Shown: in pieces, positions 41,792 through 50,748 of the stretch | Layout of the letters: each line of letters starts with the position of its first letter | How positions within the stretch are numbered: position 1 is the first letter of the stretch | DNA from: Faecalibacterium sp. I3-3-33 | GTDB taxonomy: Bacteria; Bacillota; Clostridia; Oscillospirales; Ruminococcaceae | Length of the DNA stretch: 64,000 nt | Direction: 5' to 3' | NCBI RefSeq assembly: GCF_023347295.1 | Contig: NZ_CP094469.1 | Location: forward strand, 496,001-560,000 | Made by a program: the position numbers and the translations under genes | Notes under the pieces: generated by a model | Seen by the model: the letters and a program-made list of their open reading frames with translations, nothing else | What the model was told of the DNA's origin: nothing | Database searches by the model: none

Positions 41792-42750
41792 TGGATACGA
41801 AGCTTATTGTTTCGGCTTCCCCGCACGTCCGCAGTGACGAGACCACCCAGAGCCTGATGGCCAACGTGATCGTTGCACTGTGCCCCTGCGTGGTTGCCTC
41901 TGCGATCATTTTCGGCGTGCGCGCCCTGCTGGTCACCGCCGTTTCCGTGGTAGCCTGTGTGGTCTTTGAGTGGCTGTACTGCAAGCTGCTGAAGCGTGCA
42001 AACCCCATCAGCGACCTGTCCGCTGTGGTCACCGGCATCATTCTGGCTATGAACGTGCCTGTGGGTATGCCCATCGGTCAGCTGATCATCGGCGATCTGG
42101 TGGCCATCATCGTTGTCAAGCAGCTGTTCGGCGGCATTGGCATGAACTTTGCAAACCCCGCTCTGGTGGGCCGTATCGTGCTGTTCATCAGCTTTGCCGG
42201 CTCCATGAATAAGTGGGTGTTCCCGGATGCAGCAGTGGATCAGCTGTCCAAGGCTACCCCGCTGGCTGTGGCAGATCCTTCCAAGCTGAGCCTGCTGGAC
42301 CTGTTCATGGGCATCCACGGCGGTGTGCTGGGCGAGACCTGCGCACTGGCCATCGTGCTGGGTCTTATCTATCTGGTGGCTACCAAGACCATCAGCATCG
42401 CCATCCCGGCTTCCTACGTTGGCAGCGTGTTCGTGTTCTACCTGATCGCTACCAAGGATCTGCACAGCGCACTGGTTGCCGTGCTGAGCGGCGGCCTGCT
42501 GTTCGGTGCTGTGTTCATGGCTACCGACTACGTTACCAGCCCCTTTACCCTGAAGGGCAAGCTGGTGTACGGCGTTTGCCTTGGCATCGTTACCTTTGCC
42601 ATCCGCTACTGGGGCAGCTACACCGAGGGCGTGTCCTTCGCACTGCTGTTCATGAACCTGTGGGTCCCGTACATCAATGATCTGACCCGTCAGACCCCGT
42701 ATGGCTATGTGAAGCCTGCAAAGAAAGCGAAGGAGGGTGCTGGCAAATGA
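41791..42750 (+). CDS. rnfD: Rnf complex subunit D
   Basis: A 319-residue membrane subunit with about nine or ten spans that carries covalent FMN. The flavinylation-type threonine is expected in the ATDYVTSPFT segment near residue 245. The N-terminus SASPHVRSDETTQSLM is typical. Its ATG overlaps the rnfC stop by one base. Confidence 0.96.
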   Translation: MDTKLIVSASPHVRSDETTQSLMANVIVALCPCVVASAIIFGVRALLVTAVSVVACVVFEWLYCKLLKRANPISDLSAVVTGIILAMNVPVGMPIGQLIIGDLVAIIVVKQLFGGIGMNFANPALVGRIVLFISFAGSMNKWVFPDAAVDQLSKATPLAVADPSKLSLLDLFMGIHGGVLGETCALAIVLGLIYLVATKTISIAIPASYVGSVFVFYLIATKDLHSALVAVLSGGLLFGAVFMATDYVTSPFTLKGKLVYGVCLGIVTFAIRYWGSYTEGVSFALLFMNLWVPYINDLTRQTPYGYVKPAKKAKEGAGK

Positions 42751-43301
42751 GTAAGACTGCAAATTCCAGCTGGGAAACCACCGGTAAGCCCATCGTTGTG
42801 CTGACCGTCATCTCTCTGATCGTCAGCCTGCTGCTGGCTCTGGTGAACGGCATGACCGCTCCCGTTATCAAGGAGAACACCCGCCGCACCACGCTGGCTG
42901 CTTATGTCAGCGTGATGCCCTCTGTTTCTGACGCAGCTACGCTGGAGGAAGTTACCGATTACACCACCGCCAACGTTACCGGCGTGGTAAAGGCTCCGGA
43001 CGGCGGCATTGCCATCAAGGCCGAGGAAAAGGGCTTTGACGGCGGCATCCTGACCGTCATCATGGGCTTCGACGCCAACGGCGCCGAGACCGGCATCTGG
43101 GTGGACGCTTCTACCCAGACCAAGGGCATCGGCTCCAATGTGTCCACCGATGACTTCCTGGCACAGTTCAACGGCATGGACGGCACCAAGAACATTGTGA
43201 TGAATCAGGATTTCGATGCGTACAGTGGCGCAACCATTTCGTCCACCGCTCTGTTTGCTGCCATCAATGATTGTATCAACTGCTTCAACGAGCTGGCATA
43301 A
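42747..43301 (+). CDS. rnfG: Rnf complex subunit G
   Basis: A 184-residue subunit with one N-terminal span (PIVVLTVISLIVSLLLALV) and an FMN-binding domain outside. The flavin threonine is in YSGATISSTAL near residue 160. It overlaps rnfD by ATGA. Flavin attachment needs ApbE, which is not in the window. Confidence 0.95.
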   Translation: MSKTANSSWETTGKPIVVLTVISLIVSLLLALVNGMTAPVIKENTRRTTLAAYVSVMPSVSDAATLEEVTDYTTANVTGVVKAPDGGIAIKAEEKGFDGGILTVIMGFDANGAETGIWVDASTQTKGIGSNVSTDDFLAQFNGMDGTKNIVMNQDFDAYSGATISSTALFAAINDCINCFNELA

Positions 43302-43318
43302 AAGGAGGTTGGTAAGAA

Positions 43319-43984
43319 ATGGCACAAGAAAATAAGTCCAAGGTAAGCATCCTTACCAACGGCATCATCAAAGAAAACCCTGTTCTGCGTCTGGTTCTGG
43401 GCACCTGCTCCATTCTGGCCGTTACCACGGCAGTTTCCAGCGCACTGGGCATGGGCGCCGCCTTCACCTTCGTGCTGGTGTGCTCCAATATCATGATCTC
43501 CCTGCTGCGGAAAGTCATCCCCGGCAAGGTGCATCTGCCCTGCTACATCGTTATCATTGCAGGCTTTGTGACCATCGTGCAGATGTTCATGCAGGCCTAC
43601 ATGGAAAGCCTGTACAACGCTCTGGGCGTGTTCCTGCCCCTGATCGTTGTCAACTGTATCATTCTGGGCCGTGCCGAGATGTTCGCCTGCAAGAACAATG
43701 TGGTGGATTCCGCACTGGACGGCGTGGGCATGGGTCTCGGCTACACCCTCACCGCTACTCTGATGGCCTCCATCCGTGAGATTCTGGGCAGCGGCACCTG
43801 GCTGGGCTTCCAGATCATTCCGGAAAGCGTTGCCAAGATGTCCATCATGACGCAGGCTCCCGGTGCATTCTTCTGCTACGGCATCCTGATGGCAGGCTGC
43901 ATCTGGCTGGAAGGCAAGCTGGACGCCCGTATCGAGCGCAAGAGCTGCTGTGATCTTGACAATCTGAAGAAGGAGGCGGAATAA
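43319..43984 (+). CDS. rnfE: Rnf complex subunit E
   Basis: A 221-residue six-span membrane subunit, homologous to RnfA. Conserved: NGIIKENPVLRLVLGTC at the start and NCIILGRAEMFACKN in the middle, which includes a cysteine that may hold the membrane cluster. The ATG follows aaaggagg. Confidence 0.95.
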   Translation: MAQENKSKVSILTNGIIKENPVLRLVLGTCSILAVTTAVSSALGMGAAFTFVLVCSNIMISLLRKVIPGKVHLPCYIVIIAGFVTIVQMFMQAYMESLYNALGVFLPLIVVNCIILGRAEMFACKNNVVDSALDGVGMGLGYTLTATLMASIREILGSGTWLGFQIIPESVAKMSIMTQAPGAFFCYGILMAGCIWLEGKLDARIERKSCCDLDNLKKEAE

Positions 43985-43985
43985 G

Positions 43986-44618
43986 ATGCTCGTCAAACTC
44001 GCTGCGATCTTCTTCAGCATGATCCTTGTCAACAACTATGTGCTGGTGAAGTTCTACGGTATCTGCCCGTTCCTGGGCGTTTCCAAAAAGCTGGATTCCG
44101 CTGTTGGTATGTCCGGTGCTGTCATCTTCGTCATGTTCATGGCAACGGCCGTTACCTTCCCCATCCAGATCTTCATTCTGGACCCGGCTGGTCTGAGCTA
44201 CCTGCAGACCATCGTGTTCATTCTGGTCATCGCTGTGCTGGTGCAGTTCATCGAGATCTTCCTCAAGAAGTACGTCGTTGCACTGTATAACTCGCTGGGC
44301 GTTTATCTGCCCCTGATCACCACCAACTGCTGCGTGCTGGCTGTTACCATTCTGGTCGTGGGCGACTACGGCGCAGATGTGGCTGCACACGGTTTCGGCT
44401 ACGCCTACATCGAGGCTCTGATCTGCGCCATCGGCGCAGGCTGCGGCTTTATGCTGGCTATGGTCATGTTCAGCGGCGTGCGTAAGCGCGTGGAAGCCTG
44501 CGATCCCCCGGCACCCTTCAAGGGCCTGCCCATCACCCTGATCGCAGCTGCAATCACCAGCCTGTCCTTCATGGGCTTCGGCGGCATCGTCGAAAACCTG
44601 TTCAATGTTACGCTGTAA
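43986..44618 (+). CDS. rnfA: Rnf complex subunit A
   Basis: A 210-residue six-span membrane subunit. Typical segments are VNNYVLVKFYGICPFLGVSK and LITTNCCVLAV; their cysteines could bind a shared [2Fe-2S] cluster with RnfE. It starts one base after the rnfE stop. Confidence 0.95.
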   Translation: MLVKLAAIFFSMILVNNYVLVKFYGICPFLGVSKKLDSAVGMSGAVIFVMFMATAVTFPIQIFILDPAGLSYLQTIVFILVIAVLVQFIEIFLKKYVVALYNSLGVYLPLITTNCCVLAVTILVVGDYGADVAAHGFGYAYIEALICAIGAGCGFMLAMVMFSGVRKRVEACDPPAPFKGLPITLIAAAITSLSFMGFGGIVENLFNVTL

Positions 44619-44633
44619 GGGAGGAACAGGACT

Positions 44634-45533
44634 ATGAATATTGTATCTGCTGTTATCCTGTGCACCATCGTGGGCGCTGTGGGTGCTATCATTCTGGTAG
44701 CCGCCGCAAAGTTCATGGCGGTGGAGGAAGACCCCCGCATTGAGGAAGTTTCTGCCTGTCTGGCCGGCGCAAACTGCGGCGGCTGCGGCTACGCCGGCTG
44801 TGCCGACTACGCCAAGGCAGTGGTTCTGGACGGCGTGCCCTGCGACAAATGCGCACCCGGCGGCCCCAAGGCTGCTGCTGCCATTGCCAAGATCATGGGC
44901 GGCGAGGCAAGCGCCGTAGAAAAGAAGGCTGTTGTGCAGTGTCAGGGCAGCTCCGAGCACTGCAAGCCCGCCTACGACTACAAGGGCATCCAGACCTGTG
45001 CTGCTGCGGCAGCCCTGTACGGCGGCCCCAAGACCTGCTCCTTCGCCTGCATCGGTCTGGGCGACTGCACCAAGGTGTGTAAGTTCGACGCCATCCACAT
45101 CGTGGACGGTGTGGCCAAGGTGGACAAGGATAAGTGCACCGGCTGTGGTGCCTGCGCCAACATCTGCCCCAAGCAGGTGATCATGATCGACGCTGCCGGC
45201 CCCCGCAAGCCGGTGGTCATGTGCTCCAACAAGGATAAGGGCGCTGTGGCAAACAAGCTGTGCACCACTTCCTGCATTGCCTGCGGCATGTGCGAGCGCA
45301 CCTGTAAGTTCGACGCCATCCATGTTGTGGACGGCGTGGCACGCGTTGATTACGACAAGTGCAAGGGCTGCGGTATGTGCGCCCAGAAGTGCCCCAAGCA
45401 CATCATCCTGTTCCCGCTGAAGGACGACCCTAATCCCCCGAAGCCCGTGGTGAAGCCCGCCGCTCCCGCTGCTGCCCCCGCAGCAAAGCCGGAAGCCAAG
45501 GCTGAGGCAAAGCCCGAGGCCAAGGCAGAGTAA
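44634..45533 (+). CDS. rnfB: Rnf complex subunit B
   Basis: A 299-residue ferredoxin-like subunit that takes electrons from reduced ferredoxin. An N-terminal membrane anchor precedes the cluster motif CLAGANCGGCGYAGC near residue 45. Ferredoxin domains follow: CTGCGACANICPKQ near 170 and CIACGMCERTCKF, CKGCGMCAQKCPKH. The C-terminus is a low-complexity P/A/K/E tail of about 40 residues. Last gene of the operon. Confidence 0.95.
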   Translation: MNIVSAVILCTIVGAVGAIILVAAAKFMAVEEDPRIEEVSACLAGANCGGCGYAGCADYAKAVVLDGVPCDKCAPGGPKAAAAIAKIMGGEASAVEKKAVVQCQGSSEHCKPAYDYKGIQTCAAAAALYGGPKTCSFACIGLGDCTKVCKFDAIHIVDGVAKVDKDKCTGCGACANICPKQVIMIDAAGPRKPVVMCSNKDKGAVANKLCTTSCIACGMCERTCKFDAIHVVDGVARVDYDKCKGCGMCAQKCPKHIILFPLKDDPNPPKPVVKPAAPAAAPAAKPEAKAEAKPEAKAE

Positions 45534-45543
45534 ACTGTAAACC

Positions 45544-45580
45544 AAAGCCCGCCGTGCTGCAATGCCCGGCGGGCTTTTTG
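45544..45580 (+). terminator. Terminator of the rnf operon
   Basis: Stem aaagcccgccg/cggcgggcttt with T-run. Confidence 0.88.
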
Positions 45581-45587
45581 TATGAAA

Positions 45588-45900
45588 ATGATTGAGAATG
45601 CCCTCCGCTTGCGCTTTGGGCATCTTCAGCGGAATAATTATTTTTAATTTCGCGTTTGTCGCGCTCTGCGGAGCGCTCCAAACGCTTTTTTCACAGGAGG
45701 GGCCGAGAAGGCAAACGGTAACGCACTCCGCAGCGCCGCGCTTCCGAAGGAAGCGGCGCTGCAAATGCAGTTTACCATTACGACCCTTCTCGTGAAAATG
45801 GCAGAACGGAACGCCCGCAGGCGTTCCGTTCTGCCGAAATCTAAAATAAATTTTCCTTAAATCATGCCCAGAGCAACGCGGAGGGCATTTTAAATCGTCC
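45588..45900. repeat. Element E8, composite with a nested palindrome
   Basis: Left unit: tgatt, atgccc 45598-45603, tccgct 45604-45609, gggcat 45618-45623, agcgga 45628-45633, 34-nt hairpin 45652-45685, T-run. Middle (45704-45792): a further inverted structure with arms cgagaagg/ccttctcg, ggtaa/ttacc and an inner stem gcagcgcc/ggcgctgc. Right unit: 36-nt hairpin 45800-45835 (arm ggcagaacggaacgcc), atgccc 45864-45869, gggcat 45883-45888, end aaatcgtcc. The right A pair is decayed. It lies between convergent genes. Confidence 0.85.
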
Positions 45901-45910
45901 GCTCTCCCGT

Positions 45911-46873
45911 TTATTCCGTCTTAGTGGGGCGGATGGTCACCTCGCCGCAGCGCAGCGCCTCGGTGCGCCCGCCCTCCCGCTGCACCACCAGCCGCCCGGC
46001 ATCGTCAATGGAAAGCGCCTGCGCGGCGTAGGTCTCGGTGCCGGTGCACACGGTCACCCAGTGGCCGGGCACAAAGCAGCGGGCGCGGTACTCGTCCAGA
46101 CATTCAAAGCCCGGGCAGAGCGCTAACAGCTCCCGCCCGATAGCGCCTGCCAGCGCCGCCCGGCTTACCGGGGCGGGGTCGCCGGGGTATAGGCTGCCAG
46201 CTTTGGCGGTCAGCTCCGGGGGAAAGTCCTCGGCGGTGGCGGTCAGGTTCAGCCCGATGCCCACCACCAGCCACTCCAGCTGGCCGCTTTCAAGGTCAGT
46301 ACCGGCTTCGGTCAGGATGCCGCACACCTTTTTGCCCTTATAATACAGGTCGTTCACCCATTTGATGGCAAGTTCCAGCCCGCACAGCGTCTGCACAGCC
46401 CGGCACACCGCCACTGCCGCGCCGATGGTGGCGGTCTGGGCGTTGGCGGCAGGCAGCGGCGGGCGCAGCACCACCGAGCAGTACACCCCCTTGCCCGCCG
46501 GGCTGGCAAAGCTGCGCCCCAGCCGCCCGCGCCCGGCGGTCTGCCCGCCCGCCAGCACCAGAGTGCCGTGGGCAGCGCCTTCCAGCGCCAGCAGCTTTGC
46601 GGTGCGGTTGGTGCTTTCCAACGTGTCGTACAGCTGCACCGGGGCAGGGTAGGGGCCTACCGCCTCGGTGCAGAAGGGATCGCCGCCCAGCAGGCGGTAC
46701 CCCCGGCGGGAGGCGGCTTCCAGCACATAGCCCTGCGCGGTAAGCGCAGCCGCCGCCTTGTGCACGGCAGCGCGGCTGACCCCCAGCTGCTGCGCCAGCT
46801 GCTGGCCGGAAATATAAGCGCCCTCGGCGGCGCTGAGCGCCTGTAAAAGCGCCTGACGGGTGGTAGAAGCCAT
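45911..46873 (-). CDS. birA: Biotin-protein ligase / biotin repressor
   Basis: A 320-residue enzyme. The N-terminus has a helix-turn-helix (YISGQQLAQQLGVSRAAVHKAA). The catalytic domain starts with TLESTNRTAKLLAL, contains the biotinyl-AMP loop GRGRLGRSF near residue 115 and KWVNDLYYKGKKVCGILTE near 165. The C-terminal SH3-like part is present (LSIDDAGRLVV). It attaches biotin to carboxylases and may repress biotin genes. The ATG at 46873 follows ggagga. Confidence 0.94.
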   Translation of the reverse strand: MASTTRQALLQALSAAEGAYISGQQLAQQLGVSRAAVHKAAAALTAQGYVLEAASRRGYRLLGGDPFCTEAVGPYPAPVQLYDTLESTNRTAKLLALEGAAHGTLVLAGGQTAGRGRLGRSFASPAGKGVYCSVVLRPPLPAANAQTATIGAAVAVCRAVQTLCGLELAIKWVNDLYYKGKKVCGILTEAGTDLESGQLEWLVVGIGLNLTATAEDFPPELTAKAGSLYPGDPAPVSRAALAGAIGRELLALCPGFECLDEYRARCFVPGHWVTVCTGTETYAAQALSIDDAGRLVVQREGGRTEALRCGEVTIRPTKTE

Positions 46874-47045
46874 GGCGTAAATCCTCCCTGTGTGCTATAC
46901 TGCTATTGTACCATATCTGCGGAAGAAGAAAAAGTTTGAAATAATTTTAGTTTTTTGCAGGAACTGCCGCCGCTCCCTCGTATTAAAGACAGAAGGGCGG
47001 CGCAGAGCAGCGCATCCAAGACCGGAAAGGAGGCCGTGCAGCGCG

Positions 47046-47591
47046 TTGACAACACAGGAATTCAGCACGATGGTGCAGAAATATCAGGCGCTCGTGTACA
47101 CGGTCTGCCACCAGCTGGTGCCGGATGTACAGGAAGCGCAGGATCTGACGCAGGAGACCTTTCTGGCGGCGTGGCGGGCCATCGACCGCTGCCCGCCCGG
47201 CTTTGAAAAGCAGTGGCTGGCGCGCATCGCCGCCAACAAAGCCAAGGACTATCTGCGCAGCGCATGGGTGCGCAAGATGAACACCCCCGGCGACGAGGTG
47301 CTGGCGCTGGAGGGCGCGCCGCCCGGTATGCAGCCGGAGCAGCAGGTGCTGGAAGCGCTGGGCGAGGAAGAGCTGACGGAGATGATCTTGAATCTGCGCG
47401 AGCCCTACTGCACGCCCTGCCGTCTGGTGCTGCTGGAACAGCACACCATGGCCGAAGCTGCAAGACTGTGCGGCCGACCGCCCAAAACGGTGGAAGCGCA
47501 GGTCTACCGCGCCAAAAAGATGCTGGCGCAGCAGATCCTGCAAAACGACCGCATACCCTGTGAAAGGAGGAGCGTACATGGAACTGTTTGA
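47046..47591 (+). CDS. ECF-type RNA polymerase sigma factor
   Basis: About 181 residues. Region 2 is MVQKYQALVYTVCHQLVPDVQEAQDLTQETFLAAWRAID-like in its conserved positions (QDLTQETF), region 4 is MAEAARLCGRPPKTVEAQVYRAKKML. The start is uncertain: TTG at 47046 has aaaggagg 12 bases before it; ATG at 47070 is the other choice. The frame is open far upstream, which is probably chance. The next gene overlaps its end. A GGAAC (46960) and CGTA (46979) pair upstream resembles an ECF promoter with a short spacer, so it may control itself. Confidence 0.85.
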   Translation: MTTQEFSTMVQKYQALVYTVCHQLVPDVQEAQDLTQETFLAAWRAIDRCPPGFEKQWLARIAANKAKDYLRSAWVRKMNTPGDEVLALEGAPPGMQPEQQVLEALGEEELTEMILNLREPYCTPCRLVLLEQHTMAEAARLCGRPPKTVEAQVYRAKKMLAQQILQNDRIPCERRSVHGTV

Positions 47592-48099
47592 CGCAAAAGG
47601 CTGTTTGAGCGAGGAAGGTTTACAGGCACTGGTCGGCGGGCAATTGGACGAAACACAGCGGCTGGAAGCCGCCGAACACCTTGCCTACTGCGACCGCTGC
47701 ATGGACCGCTACACCGCTCTGCTGACCGATGATGTGCTGGAGCAGCCGCCGCGCTCCGCCCGGGGCGCGGTGATGGGCACCATCTGGATACGGCTGATGC
47801 AGAACACATGGGGACGCGCCGCCGTGGCGACCGTAGCCGCCGTGCTGGCGCTGACCATGTGGCGAGCCGGTACGCTGGAACAGATCCTGCACACCGGGCA
47901 GCAGCTGAATACATGGCTGCCGCAGACTACACAGCAGACCGAACCGGAGCTGCTGGGCAAGCCGGTGAACGACAAAGCCCCGCAGCAATCCACCGCTCCG
48001 CTGGGCAAGCCCATAGAGGACAAAAAACAGCTGACCGAAAAACTATCCGACGCACTGGACGCGCTTTTGCACCACAGTGCAGACACCACTGAGAAATGA
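47578..48099 (+). CDS. Anti-sigma factor with zinc-finger-like N-terminus
   Basis: A 173-residue membrane protein. The N-terminal HLAYCDRCMDRY has the HxxxCxxC pattern of zinc-binding anti-sigma domains. One membrane span (AAVATVAAVLALTMW) follows near residue 85, then a polar outer part. The ATG at 47578 has aaaggagg before it and overlaps the sigma gene by 14 bases. It would hold the sigma factor at the membrane until a signal arrives. Confidence 0.85.
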   Translation: MELFDAKGCLSEEGLQALVGGQLDETQRLEAAEHLAYCDRCMDRYTALLTDDVLEQPPRSARGAVMGTIWIRLMQNTWGRAAVATVAAVLALTMWRAGTLEQILHTGQQLNTWLPQTTQQTEPELLGKPVNDKAPQQSTAPLGKPIEDKKQLTEKLSDALDALLHHSADTTEK

Positions 48100-48110
48100 G
48101 GGAACTGATT

Positions 48111-48836
48111 ATGAAGAAAAACGGGATCCTGACCCTGCTGTTTGCCTGCATCCCCGGTGCGGGGCAGATGTATCAGGGCTATATGAAGCGGGGGCTCTCG
48201 CTCATCACCATGTTCTGCCTGTTTATTATCCTAGGCAGCACCACGGGGCTGGACGCACTGGTAGTCGGCTGTATCGTTGTGTATATGTACAGCTTTTTCG
48301 ATACCTTGAACCTCCGCGCGCAGCTGGCGGCGGAAAAAGCCCCGGAGGACGATTATCTGGTGCACTTTAATTGGCACGATGCCCGCATGACCCAGTTCAT
48401 GGGCGAAAGCCACAAGCTGGTGGGCTGGGGGCTCATCGCACTGGGCGCCATCGTGTTCTACAACAACATCATCATGCGGGTGCTGGGCGATGTGATGTGG
48501 CGCTGGGGACAGGATAACCCGGTTTTCCGCGCCATCTACCTGATGCTGGATGCCCTGCCGCAGATCGTGGTCTGCGTGGCGCTGATCGTGTGCGGTATGT
48601 GGCTGGTGCGCGGCCCGAAGAACAAAAAGGGCAAGCAGCCCCCTGAAGAGGAGACCGAGGAAGCTGAGGATTTCCACGCCTACACGGCTGCGCCGCAGGC
48701 TGAGGATGCCGAGGATACCGCGGACACGGATACCCATTTTGCCATGCCGGAGCTTTCGGCACTGCTGGGGGAACCGGTGACCGGCGCAGAACAGGACGAA
48801 AATCCTGCGGAGGATGACGATGATCGAGCAGAATAA
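48111..48836 (+). CDS. Multi-span membrane protein with acidic tail
   Basis: About 241 residues. The N-terminus ILTLLFACIPGAGQMYQGYMKRGLSL is TM2-domain-like; three or four spans follow. The last 70 residues are very acidic (EEETEEAEDF onward). Start at 48111 with gaggga before it; an ATG at 48096 overlaps the previous stop. It lies in the sigma operon and is a likely target or sensor, by context. Confidence 0.75.
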   Translation: MKKNGILTLLFACIPGAGQMYQGYMKRGLSLITMFCLFIILGSTTGLDALVVGCIVVYMYSFFDTLNLRAQLAAEKAPEDDYLVHFNWHDARMTQFMGESHKLVGWGLIALGAIVFYNNIIMRVLGDVMWRWGQDNPVFRAIYLMLDALPQIVVCVALIVCGMWLVRGPKNKKGKQPPEEETEEAEDFHAYTAAPQAEDAEDTADTDTHFAMPELSALLGEPVTGAEQDENPAEDDDDRAE

Positions 48837-49653
48837 GACCCCCTTGACGGCACAGCCGGGCAGTGTGCCCCCGCCGGAGCACAAGCCCGCTGAAAAGCCC
48901 CTGCGCCGAGTGGGCAGCCTGACCTTGGGCGCGTGTCTCATTGCGGCGGGCGTGTTCTTCCTGCTGTATTTCTTCGTGCCGGGCTTTGATGTGCAGCTGA
49001 CCCTGAAAATTGCCCCGGCGGTGGCGCTGGTGCTGCTGGGGTGCGAGGTGCTGTTCTTTGCCGCCCGCCCCGGCCGCTGGAAGTACGATTTTGTGTCCGT
49101 GCTGGTCTGTCTGGTGCTGATGGCGGGCTGCTTCTGCATGGCGATGCTGCCCATGCTGTGGGACGAGTTGAGCGGCGAAAATCAGCAGACGATGAACCGT
49201 CTGAGCGCACAGGCCATTGACGAATTGTACACCGCCTGCAAGCAGGATGCGCAGGATATCGCCATCCGGGATATCAGCGGCAGGCTGTACCTGAGCGGCC
49301 CGCAGGCCGAAACTTTGCAGCAGGCCGCCGCCCTGCCCGCCGGGGATACCTACCTGACCTTGACCGTGGAGCTGTTCGGCCCCTACGACAGCGCCGCCGC
49401 CTTTGCCCGGGACTGCTACACCCTGACCGCACTGGCAAAGCAGTGCACCGTACCGCCGGAAAGCCTGCACTTTACATGGGATGCCCCCAGCGCGGCAGAA
49501 AGCAGCCTGAACACCGGCAGTCTGCTGTATACTGAGGATTACTCGCTGGACCTGAGCGGCGCTGTGCAGCTGGACTGGACCGCGCAGCAGATGGAACAGC
49601 AGACCGAGACCGAGTATCTGCTGGATGCAGAGAATATTCCCGACGAGGATTAA
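48820..49653 (+). CDS. Membrane protein of unknown function, sigma operon
   Basis: About 277 residues. Three hydrophobic segments between residues 35 and 115 (LIAAGVFFLLYFFV; APAVALVLLGCEVLFF; VLVCLVLMAGCFCMAML), then a polar domain of 160 residues that is probably extracytoplasmic. No family recognised. The ATG at 48820 has ggagg before it and lies within the end of the previous gene. Confidence 0.72.
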   Translation: MIEQNKTPLTAQPGSVPPPEHKPAEKPLRRVGSLTLGACLIAAGVFFLLYFFVPGFDVQLTLKIAPAVALVLLGCEVLFFAARPGRWKYDFVSVLVCLVLMAGCFCMAMLPMLWDELSGENQQTMNRLSAQAIDELYTACKQDAQDIAIRDISGRLYLSGPQAETLQQAAALPAGDTYLTLTVELFGPYDSAAAFARDCYTLTALAKQCTVPPESLHFTWDAPSAAESSLNTGSLLYTEDYSLDLSGAVQLDWTAQQMEQQTETEYLLDAENIPDED

Positions 49654-49688
49654 AAAATACCGCCGCACAGCAGTGCGGCGGTATTTTT
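49653..49688. terminator. Terminator of the sigma operon
   Basis: Stem aaaaataccgccgca/tgcggcggtattttt, loop cagcag. Confidence 0.88.
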
Positions 49689-49713
49689 GCAGTGCGGCTG
49701 AAAGGATAAACGA

Positions 49714-49748
49714 AAAACGCCCCGAAGTCCTAAGACTTCAGGGCGTTT
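49714..49748 (-). terminator. Terminator of tRNA-Thr copy 2
   Basis: Minus-strand stem aaacgccctgaagtc/acttcggggcgttt with T-run; clearly homologous to the terminator after copy 1. Confidence 0.88.
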
Positions 49749-49752
49749 AAGC

Positions 49753-49828
<76 letters not shown>

Positions 49829-49844
49829 ACATCACAGCTCGATT

Positions 49845-49873
49845 AGTATAGCACAGCTTTGCGGGTTTTGCAA
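49845..49873 (-). promoter_or_regulatory. Promoter of tRNA-Thr copy 2
   Basis: Minus-strand TTGCAA (49868-49873) and TATACT (49845-49850), 17-base spacer. Confidence 0.7.
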
Positions 49874-49909
49874 GCGTTTTTTGCAAAAAATAATATTTTT
49901 GCGCAAAAA

Positions 49910-49939
49910 TCCCCGGAGCATCCGTAGACGCTCCGGGGA
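49910..49939 (-). terminator. Terminator of the secreted-protein gene, E-like hairpin
   Basis: Stem ccccggagc/gctccgggg with apex atccgtagac, close to the gagcgtc class of E hairpins. A minus-strand T-run follows. No other E features remain. Confidence 0.75.
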
Positions 49940-49953
49940 CTCTGGAAATGCGT

Positions 49954-50622
49954 TTACTTTGCCAGACTGGTCAGGATGGGCTCGCACTGCTCTACGGTGG
50001 AGGAGAGCATCAGGTTGTAGGCGGTGACCATCTCCTGAATGGCGGTGCGGTTCTCCTTGGTCAGGGCATAGCTCTGGGTGGTGCCGTCCCGGCCGATGAA
50101 CACAGCGGTGACGCTCTTGGCGTTCAGCCACTCGCTCAGCCAGCTGATCTCCTCATCGCTCAGCTGGAACAGCTCCATGTCGAACCAGCAGCCCATATCC
50201 TGATCGTAGCCGCCGCCGTACTCCTCGTCACAGGTAAAGGTGTACAGCTCGTCATCAGCAGATACGTTGACCGTTTTGATGTCCAGCTTCTTGCTGCCTG
50301 CGTAGGTCAGGATCATATTAAAGGCAATGCCATCGTCCTGCACGAACATATAGGGGTACAGCCCGCAGGACTTTTTGGCCATGCTGGCCTGCTCCTGCGG
50401 AGAGGAAAGATCCCAGCCGCCGGTCTCCTTATCGTAGGTGACGGTGAACTTGGAAAAAGCGGTCTTGAGCTCGGCATCACTGGGGGCGGCGTTGGTAGCT
50501 TCCACCGCAGCGGGGACAGTGGGCAGTGCGGGCGCAGCAGCCGAAGCGGCCATGCCGCCGCACAGCATGGCGGCAGCGCACAGACCGGCGATGACGCGCC
50601 GGAACAAACGGGAAGATCTCAT
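49954..50622 (-). CDS. Secreted protein of unknown function
   Basis: A 222-residue protein with a signal peptide (RVIAGLCAAAMLCGGMAASAAA, cleavage likely after ASA near residue 28). The mature part is acidic, with YGGGYDQDMGCWFDMELF in the middle and LSDEEISWLSEWL after it. Three cysteines are present. No family recognised. The ATG at 50622 follows aaagga. It is monocistronic. Confidence 0.7.
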   Translation of the reverse strand: MRSSRLFRRVIAGLCAAAMLCGGMAASAAAPALPTVPAAVEATNAAPSDAELKTAFSKFTVTYDKETGGWDLSSPQEQASMAKKSCGLYPYMFVQDDGIAFNMILTYAGSKKLDIKTVNVSADDELYTFTCDEEYGGGYDQDMGCWFDMELFQLSDEEISWLSEWLNAKSVTAVFIGRDGTTQSYALTKENRTAIQEMVTAYNLMLSSTVEQCEPILTSLAK

Positions 50623-50748
50623 AAGTCAGTACTCCTTTCCATTTTCGAAGGGGATGATGCTGGTTTCAGTATACCGCAGCACGGCGGAAAAGCAAGAAAA
50701 CTGTCACGAAACGCCCTGACGCTGTCACGAAACGACTTTCGCTTGTCT

